Under the pieces are notes generated by a model, which did not search any database, had not been told where the DNA came from, and saw only the letters and a list, made by a program, of their open reading frames with translations. The position numbers were made by a program, and so were the translations under genes. This document shows, in pieces, positions 58,254 through 64,000 of a stretch of DNA of 64,000 bases. The stretch's first letter is position 1; the number at the start of each line of letters is the position of its first letter. The stretch lies in assembly GCA_965201045.1 (NCBI GenBank), contig OZ241746.1, forward strand, positions 2,356,001-2,420,000, written 5' to 3'. Origin of the DNA: JAPORK01 sp026710285 (lineage in GTDB: Bacteria; Pseudomonadota; Gammaproteobacteria; Pseudomonadales; Endozoicomonadaceae).

Positions 58254-58370
58254 TATATTTCTAAAGACCTGTGGAAAGAAGTAAAAAGTGCTGTCAGGCA
58301 AATAGAATCAGATGATGCGGTTCTGATTATGGATGATATCCCCACAGACGTTTTATGTTTTTTATTTTAC
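58254..58370 (+). pseudogene. Transposase relic, continuation
   Basis: Continues the frame of 54150-54275: ISKDLWKEVKSAVRQIESDD, then AVLIMDD, the first catalytic Asp region of the transposase. It then runs into the left end of the TnpB element and is not resumed on the other side. Confidence 0.72.
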
Positions 58371-58433
58371 CAGACACGCCGTAAAGCCTCGCCCTTCAGG
58401 GCGGGGACATAAGGCGGTTTTTTTTAGTTTCTG

Positions 58434-58462
58434 TTGACATTTTTGCCTGAAACAATTAGAAT
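58434..58462 (+). promoter_or_regulatory. tnpB promoter
   Basis: A perfect TTGACA and TAGAAT (five of six consensus) are separated by 17 bp, 46 bp upstream of the tnpB start. Confidence 0.65.
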
Positions 58463-58508
58463 CCAGTCGCTAAATAGCGCATGAAACCTATACAATTGAC
58501 GTTCTTGC

Positions 58509-59564
58509 ATGGAAAAGACAAAGACACTTAAAGTAAGAGTTAAAGACAAACACGCAAAACAGCTTAGTAAGATGGCAGGTGCGGTTAATTTTGTCTGGAA
58601 CTACATAAATGAACTTTCCTCTCGCTCAATTAGAGAGCGTGGAGAGTTTTTTTCTGCATACGATATAGACAAATATACCAAAGGTGCAAACAAAGAGCTG
58701 GGTTTGCATAGTCAAACGCTTCAGTGCGTAGCGAAAGAATACGTAAAAGCCAGAAAGCAATTTAAAAAGAGCAGGCTCAACTGGAGAAAAACAAAAGGTG
58801 TCAGGCGTTCACTGGGTTGGATTCCTGTTAATACAAAAGCCTCTGGCTGGAAAAACGGACAGATATACCACAACGGGAACTACTTCGGTGTATGGGATTC
58901 CTTCGGATTAAGCAACTACAAATTCAGAACAGCTTCTTTCAATGAAGATGCCCGTGGACGCTGGTATTTTAACGTGGTCGTTTCTGTTAAGCCGGAACAG
59001 TCAACAGGGACTTCTTCTGTTGGTATAGATTTAGGCTGCAAAGAAGCGGCTACGGACTCAAACGGAAGCGGTGTTACAGGCAGAAACTACAGGGCTTTTG
59101 AACAAAAATTAGCTGTAGCACAACGGGCTAAAAATAAGGCTCGTACTAAAGCAATACATGCAAAAATCAAGAACAAGAGGAAAGATGAACTACACAAATA
59201 CAGCCGCAAACTGGTCTCAGAAAATGCTGCAATATTTGTTGGCAACGTAAAGTCTGCTGCTATTGCAAAAACTAAACTAGCCAAATCTGCATTAGATGCA
59301 GGGTGGCATATGCTAAAGACTATGCTGGAATACAAGTGCGATCACGCAGGCGTAGTCTTTGAAGAGCTAAACGAAAAGTACACAACCCAAACCTGTTCGT
59401 ACTGTAAAGAAATCTCAGACAGTAGTCCGAAAGGTAGAGCAGGTTTAGGAATAAGAGAATGGGTCTGTAAATGTGGAGCGGTATTGAACAGAGATGTTAA
59501 TGCTGCCAGAAACATTCTTGCGCTCGGGCATGAGCGTCTCGCAGGAGGAATCCCCTTCCTTTAG
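58509..59564 (+). CDS. tnpB: RNA-guided nuclease TnpB (IS605 OrfB)
   Basis: Protein of 351 residues, the ancestor family of Cas12 nucleases. A helical N-terminal wedge/REC part (KVRVKDKHAKQLSKMAGAVN) is followed by a split RuvC domain: Asp174 in SVGIDLGCKEAAT and Asp329 in LNRDVNAARNIL. A zinc finger (CSYC..CKC) lies between the second and third motifs. The usual second-motif Glu is not where expected: residues 243-247 read FVGNV. Glu285/Glu286 in VVFEELNEKYTTQTC are candidates for a relocated catalytic residue. The frame is intact. The guide-RNA scaffold would overlap the 3' end and right terminus. No clear ribosome site is visible before the ATG. Confidence 0.9.
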   Translation: MEKTKTLKVRVKDKHAKQLSKMAGAVNFVWNYINELSSRSIRERGEFFSAYDIDKYTKGANKELGLHSQTLQCVAKEYVKARKQFKKSRLNWRKTKGVRRSLGWIPVNTKASGWKNGQIYHNGNYFGVWDSFGLSNYKFRTASFNEDARGRWYFNVVVSVKPEQSTGTSSVGIDLGCKEAATDSNGSGVTGRNYRAFEQKLAVAQRAKNKARTKAIHAKIKNKRKDELHKYSRKLVSENAAIFVGNVKSAAIAKTKLAKSALDAGWHMLKTMLEYKCDHAGVVFEELNEKYTTQTCSYCKEISDSSPKGRAGLGIREWVCKCGAVLNRDVNAARNILALGHERLAGGIPFL

Positions 59565-59647
59565 GGAGGGGAGGATGTCAAGTCTGTTTTTCCGGGATAT
59601 AAACGTATCAGATTGATACAAAAGTCAAACCATCAGCGCTTAGCTTG

Positions 59648-62095
59648 TTAATGTGTTTTTATTATGTCGCTCTCATTTTTTATTGGTGATTTATTTTTTA
59701 TCGTCATCAGATTATTATACTTTTTAATTGTTGGAATACCTGTTTGCAAAGCAAGCTCAAGTACTTCATCAATCCATTTAACTGCATAAATATCAATGTT
59801 ACGTTTAATATTATCCGGAATTTCCTGAAGATCTTTTACATTTTTGTAAGGAATTGCAACGCATTTGATGCCTCCCCGGTAAGCGGCCAACAACTTCTCT
59901 TTTAAACCTCCAATAGGCAATACTTGTCCGCGTAAATTAATTTCTCCTGTCATTGCAAGATCAGCTTTTACAGGCATATCTGTTAATACAGAAACAATAG
60001 CTGTACACATTGCAATACCTGCACTTGGACCATCTTTAGGTGTTGCACCTTCAGGCACATGAATATGAATATCTTTCTTTTCATAAAAATCAGGCGCTAT
60101 ATTAAGCGATGATACCCGACTCCTTACGACAGTGAGGGCTGCCTGAATAGATTCCTGCATCACGTCTCCTAAAGAACCTGTTTTGATGATTTTCCCTTTA
60201 CCTGCCATTAAAACAGCTTCAACATTGAGTAACTCTCCTCCTAATTCAGTCCATGCAAGCCCGGTGACCAGACCAATTTGATTTTTTTCTTCTACTAAAC
60301 CATAAGTGAATTTTTTAACGGAGCAGTAATGTTCAATATCCTCTGTAGAGAGTATCAAAGGTCTATCAGTTTTTTTCTCTTGATTGGTATTTATTTTATT
60401 TAAAATTTTCTCCTTAATAAACTTACGACAAACCTTTTCTATTTCCCGGTCAAGTGAACGTACCCCTGCTTCTTTCGTATAAAAACGGATTAAATGTAAA
60501 ACAGAGATGTCAGAAAATAACAGCTCTTTTTCCTTTATACCATGCATCTTAAGTTGCTTTGGAATTAAGTAATTTTGTGCAATACTCAATTTTTCATCTT
60601 CGGTATACCCTGCAATACGGATAATTTCCATTCTGTCAAGTAGTGCTGGTTGTATATTCAGAGAATTAGCAGTACAGATAAACATAACATTGGAGAGATC
60701 ATAATCAACCTCAAGGTAATGATCACTAAAGCTACTGTTTTGCTCAGCATCTAATACCTCCAGCAGTGCTGAAGCCGGGTCACCACGCATATCTGTGCCT
60801 ATTTTATCAATTTCATCCAACATGATTAGTGGATTTTTAACGCCAGACTTTATTATTTTTTGAATTATTTTCCCTGGCATAGAACCAATATATGTTCTGC
60901 GGTGTCCACGAATTTCTGCTTCATCATGCAATCCCCCTAAAGAAATTCGCACAAAGTGACGATTAACTGCTTTAGCAATAGATGCGCCTAACGAGGTTTT
61001 GCCTACACCCGGTGGACCAACAAGACATAAAACGGGTCCTTTTAATTTACGTGTATGCTGTTGAACTGCTAAATATTCAAGTATACGTTCCTTAACACGT
61101 TCAAGTCCGTAATGATCATCATTTAAAAATTTTTCTGCCAGTGACAGATTGTTACGAAGACGACTTTTCTTTTTCCATGGAATGCTGGCAATGCAGTCTA
61201 TATAATTTCTGACAACTGTTGCTTCTGCTGACATAGATGACATATTATTTAACTTTTTTATTTCTGCGATTATCTTTTCTTTTACTTCCACAGGCATAAA
61301 TATCGCATCTATTTTTTTTCTTAGTTCAATAATTTCGTCGCGTTCATCATCACTTCCCAGCTCTTTTTGAATAGCTTTCATCTGTTCGGTCAGATAATAT
61401 TCACGCTGATTACGCTCCATTTGTTTTTTTACTCTGCTGCGAACCTGCTTTTCAACTTCCAGAACTTCAATTTCCATTTCGAGCATTTTTATCATAAATT
61501 CTTGGCGCTGTTCGGTATCTGGTATTTCAATTACTTTTTGTTTGTTTTCAATTTGTGTATTGACGTGAGTAGCAATGATATCGACAATGCAATTATGATC
61601 AGTGGTTTCAGAAAGTGTTGCTAATATATCAGCAGGTATTTTTTTTATAAGTCTGGCATATTGCCTGAATAATTTTACCAATGAGCGTGACAGAGCAATA
61701 ATACGACTATTCTCATTATTGTGAGTGTTTGTGTTGATCAGAGTAACCTCTGCCTGCAAATAATCTTTCTTCTGAACAACCTGGGTAAGTTTTGCCCGTT
61801 CTTTTCCTTCAACTAAAACTTTTACTGTTCCGTCCGGTAATTTAAGCAACTGTAAGATGGTAGCAACAGTACCAATATTGTATAGGTCGTCCTTTTCAGG
61901 ATCATCTTCCTGGGCTTTTTTTTGCGCTACTAACAGAATTTTATTGTCATTTTCTAATGCTACATTCAATGCAGTAACAGATTTGGCTCGCCCAACAAAT
62001 AAAGGGACAACCAGACCAGGAAAAACTACCACATCACGAAGCGGTAATAAAGGAAAACAAATTTTTTCGTTTGTCTGTTGATGTTTATTATTCAT
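59648..62095 (-). CDS. lon: ATP-dependent protease Lon
   Basis: Cytoplasmic AAA+ serine protease of 815 residues. The N-terminal LON domain (FPLLPLRDVVVFPGLVVPLF) is followed by a coiled region, an ATPase domain with Walker A LVGPPGVGKTSLG and Walker B PLIMLDEIDKIG, and a protease domain with the catalytic Ser691 in PKDGPSAGIAM and Lys734 in GGLKEKLLAAYRGG. It is about 30 residues longer than the E. coli enzyme, mainly in a Lys/Asn-rich C-terminal tail. AGAGG lies 11 bases before ATG 62095. The usual clpX and hupB neighbours are absent. Confidence 0.96.
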   Translation of the reverse strand: MNNKHQQTNEKICFPLLPLRDVVVFPGLVVPLFVGRAKSVTALNVALENDNKILLVAQKKAQEDDPEKDDLYNIGTVATILQLLKLPDGTVKVLVEGKERAKLTQVVQKKDYLQAEVTLINTNTHNNENSRIIALSRSLVKLFRQYARLIKKIPADILATLSETTDHNCIVDIIATHVNTQIENKQKVIEIPDTEQRQEFMIKMLEMEIEVLEVEKQVRSRVKKQMERNQREYYLTEQMKAIQKELGSDDERDEIIELRKKIDAIFMPVEVKEKIIAEIKKLNNMSSMSAEATVVRNYIDCIASIPWKKKSRLRNNLSLAEKFLNDDHYGLERVKERILEYLAVQQHTRKLKGPVLCLVGPPGVGKTSLGASIAKAVNRHFVRISLGGLHDEAEIRGHRRTYIGSMPGKIIQKIIKSGVKNPLIMLDEIDKIGTDMRGDPASALLEVLDAEQNSSFSDHYLEVDYDLSNVMFICTANSLNIQPALLDRMEIIRIAGYTEDEKLSIAQNYLIPKQLKMHGIKEKELLFSDISVLHLIRFYTKEAGVRSLDREIEKVCRKFIKEKILNKINTNQEKKTDRPLILSTEDIEHYCSVKKFTYGLVEEKNQIGLVTGLAWTELGGELLNVEAVLMAGKGKIIKTGSLGDVMQESIQAALTVVRSRVSSLNIAPDFYEKKDIHIHVPEGATPKDGPSAGIAMCTAIVSVLTDMPVKADLAMTGEINLRGQVLPIGGLKEKLLAAYRGGIKCVAIPYKNVKDLQEIPDNIKRNIDIYAVKWIDEVLELALQTGIPTIKKYNNLMTIKNKSPIKNESDIIKTH

Positions 62096-62811
62096 ACTGC
62101 TGTATACCTCTAGCCTGCTTTAAATATTAATCATTTTGGAATTGAAAACATTTTATTAGTGCCTAAAAACCAATGCACAGATCATTTGAGTATTCGTTAC
62201 ACACTAAAGTTACATAATGCTAAAACAAGGTTGTTAGCAAATCTTTCACAAAAACTTTACTATTTATCTCATCTGGAAGATTTTTCCCTGTATAGACAGG
62301 ATAATACATGAGCTGGTCTTTGTTCTCAGTGTTTATATCACAGTCTTAGACAGAGTGGTAGCTTTTCCGGTCAAAAAGATATGATAACTATTGTAGCAGG
62401 TATGTTCAGCAGGTTATTATTATAACTATGCTTTTTTGCGAGTTTTTACCAGTTGGGTCTTTTAACAGGCTGGTTATTATTCTTAATCACTGATGTTACC
62501 CAATATTTTACTTCTTTCCACAGGTCTTTCGAAGTATATTTTCTTTCAGCAAGAAAACGACTGATTTTATCATGACTAACAGAACCATCCAGTAACTGAG
62601 ATAGTCTTGTAGATGTAGTTTGATTAAATGAACTAATAAGATAGTCACTATAAGTCGAGTAGTTGTTTATTCATGGAATGCATTGTACAATACATTAATC
62701 TCATAAAAAAGCATTACTGCGTAACATCAGTTAATCATATAACATTTTTTGAATGGTGTTGCATTTGCATGTATTGTGCTCACTGTTACACAGACACAAT
62801 ATATTATACAA
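62096..62811. other. Gene-free stretch with a transposase relic
   Basis: 716 bp. The first 340 bp should carry the lon promoter; I see no clear sigma-32 site. The middle holds the transposase relic. Two overlapping plus-strand frames near 62750-63020 are shadows of the minus-strand gene and spacer. Confidence 0.5.
62440..62660 (-). pseudogene. Transposase relic (N-terminal piece)
   Basis: Minus-strand translation gives DYLISSFNQTTSTRLSQLLD, SHDKISRFLAERKYTSKDLW and KEVKYWVTSVIKNNN, then a stop. It is the N-terminus of the same transposase family as 54150-54275 and 58254-58370, cut before the catalytic core. Confidence 0.75.
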
Positions 62812-63576
62812 TCATTCGTCTCCGTATGCTTTTTTGACGACATTATCCCAAACTTTTTTAGCTTTTCCATCCAAAAAAGTGCCAATCTCAGGGTCTGTTA
62901 TGACCAAGGAACTTTTGTCAAGTATTTTGAACAACCTTGACATTTTAGCTTCATCTGATATTTTTGTATTAGTTAGCAGATTTACAATATTGTACATTGT
63001 GCCAGCGCCACTACCATAATTTGGATTGAGTTTGTAAATACTGTCCCCTTTTATCTCTTTTAAAAATTTACACTCCTTGTTTTTGGTTAGTGTTTTTTTC
63101 ATTTCTTTTCTGGCATTTTCTATAGATTCTTTTTCAATTTTCCATATTTGCTTTATTGCTGTTGCGGGTGGATATTTAGCACTTACTAATTCTTTAATCC
63201 TATCGTTATCAAGATATTTTTGTAAATCAAGTCCAGCTACAAGAGTTATTGTTCCTTTTAATTTGTCGAATTTTTTATTTTTATATGCAGAAAATTCTTT
63301 TTTAAATACTTTAAAGCTAAGGTCACCTTGTTGAAACCATTTTTGAATCATATGTTTTTGTTCTGAGGATCTGAGATTGTTATAAACTTTTATTGCTATA
63401 TATTCATTAGCCAGTGATTTAAACAGAGTTATTTCTTGTTGTGTAGTTTTCTCCGGTTCTTTTAAGGAGTTGATCAGATTAACAAAATCATTCGCTGTCA
63501 ACATATTAAAATTCTCTTCTATTATAGCCTTTACATCAATGTTTTCTTTTGTCTCATTCGCCATAATATCTGTCAT
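62812..63576 (-). CDS. Unrecognised helical protein, possible effector
   Basis: Charged, Lys-rich, mostly helical protein of 254 residues (250 if it starts at the fifth residue, MANETKEN). No signal peptide, membrane helix or known domain. EQKHMIQKWFQQGDLSF resembles a segment in the N-terminal domain of the ankyrin protein at 33609-34883. The C-terminal KAKKVWDNVVKKAYGDE resembles KKTKKVWDSLYGKYEPI encoded just upstream, so the region contains a repeated module. The start overlaps the end of the upstream frame by 23 bp, suggesting translational coupling or one gene split by a frameshift. Confidence 0.65.
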   Translation of the reverse strand: MTDIMANETKENIDVKAIIEENFNMLTANDFVNLINSLKEPEKTTQQEITLFKSLANEYIAIKVYNNLRSSEQKHMIQKWFQQGDLSFKVFKKEFSAYKNKKFDKLKGTITLVAGLDLQKYLDNDRIKELVSAKYPPATAIKQIWKIEKESIENARKEMKKTLTKNKECKFLKEIKGDSIYKLNPNYGSGAGTMYNIVNLLTNTKISDEAKMSRLFKILDKSSLVITDPEIGTFLDGKAKKVWDNVVKKAYGDE

Positions 63577-63944
63577 AATACTCTGTTACTTCTTCCTTAT
63601 TGCCCTCACTCACCGGATCTTTAAGTGTTAATTTTGTTTTTTCCTGTTCCTGTGGATTTGCTGCTTTTTTAAACCATAATCCTGGTGTAAATGCTTTTTT
63701 TAGTGCTACGTACAACTTATTACGCTCGTCATCCGGTGTTTTGAAAAAAAAAGACAGCAGCTTTTCCAGTTTACTTTTTTTTATTGGTTCGTATTTCCCG
63801 TAAAGGCTGTCCCACACTTTTTTTGTTTTTTTATTTTGTTTTTTTTAAAATGCTTTTAAGCTGTTTATCTGTTTGTTCCGTTTTACTATTGCTCTCGGTA
63901 AATGTTGGTTTGTTTACCGGATCTATCTGTCTATTGATTGGCAT
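63554..63944 (-). CDS. Unrecognised protein with a probable A-tract frameshift
   Basis: A start with a good ribosome site (GAGG, then ATG at 63944) gives MPINRQIDPVNK and ends in a stop after 37 residues. The downstream 87-residue frame (KVWDSLYGKYEP..) is one base out of register. Deleting one A from the A8 run (plus-strand T8 at 63839-63846) fuses them as SILKKQNKKTKKVWDSLYG, about 129 residues. The product would be basic and Lys-rich with no recognised domain. Mutation, sequencing error or slippage could explain the shift. Confidence 0.55.
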
Positions 63945-64000
63945 TTTATTTACCTCTTTGCTGAATTAAAAATATCGATCTGGATTTTTCGTAAACCAGG

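Larger units (their letters stand above)
58371..59582 (+). mobile_element. IS200/IS605-type element carrying tnpB only
   Basis: The left end has the subterminal hairpin CCTCGCCCTTCAGGGCGGGG nested between CGCC and GGCG (58377-58415). The right end has CCCCTTCC/GGGAGGGG (59552-59571) and ends GAGGATGTCAA. There is no tnpA (Y1) transposase, so it is non-autonomous. Exact borders are inferred because this family leaves no target duplication. Confidence 0.75.

Noticed and set aside
58227..58412. Plus-strand 61-codon frame beginning MIIEYLGSYYISKDLW
   Set aside because: Not a gene: it starts in the right end of the IS66-type element, passes through the transposase relic and ends in the left hairpin of the TnpB element.

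Overview
The window is strongly AT-rich and comes from a gammaproteobacterium. The evidence is an adjacent fabA-fabB pair, pal-cpoB, zinc-type hemB, cydDC, a YeaC/DUF1315 protein and Lon, all of gammaproteobacterial type. Ankyrin-repeat proteins, large RHS proteins, dense insertion-sequence debris and decayed genes (a pilB fragment, broken transposases, probable homopolymer frameshifts) point to a host-associated, probably intracellular, lineage. I cannot name the genus from sequence alone.

Layout. (1) 1-33.2 kb holds three paralogous RHS/YD-repeat proteins of about 1,800 residues (the first cut by the window edge). A polysaccharide island of about 17.5 kb on the minus strand sits between the first and second: asnB, a UDP-glucuronate 4-epimerase, ugd, four GT4 enzymes, one GT2, FkbM and class I methyltransferases and a Wzy-like membrane protein. 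A 137-bp direct repeat flanks the island. It contains an IS4-family element, an IS4 relic and an IS1380 element that splits ugd. (2) 33.2-45.6 kb holds three ankyrin-repeat genes around a housekeeping block (D,D-carboxypeptidase, yacG, hemB, cydD-cydC), then a cluster of MITE-like and hairpin repeats. (3) 45.6-54 kb is housekeeping: nadA, cpoB, pal, tRNA-Arg(CCG), fabA, fabB, a DUF1315 gene and trpS, with repeats and a probable group II intron remnant after fabB. (4) 54.1-59.6 kb is a nested mobile-element graveyard. A 3,978-bp element with perfect terminal inverted repeats and an 8-bp target duplication carries IS66 tnpC fragments, IS110 and pilB relics and an intact orphan gene; it interrupts a transposase relic that also abuts a TnpB element. 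(5) 59.6-64 kb holds lon, another transposase relic and a pair of unrecognised, possibly effector-like genes with a probable frameshift.

How it fits together. Ugd, the epimerase and AsnB would make UDP-glucuronate, then UDP-galacturonate, then an amidated uronic acid for a surface glycan assembled by the glycosyltransferases and polymerised by the Wzy-like protein. Ugd is currently interrupted by a clean IS1380 insertion that could in principle excise precisely. The RHS proteins, ankyrin proteins and orphan genes are the likeliest host- or competitor-interaction factors. The most unusual structures are the RHS array split by a repeat-flanked glycan island, and the IS66-type bounded element carrying an orphan gene.
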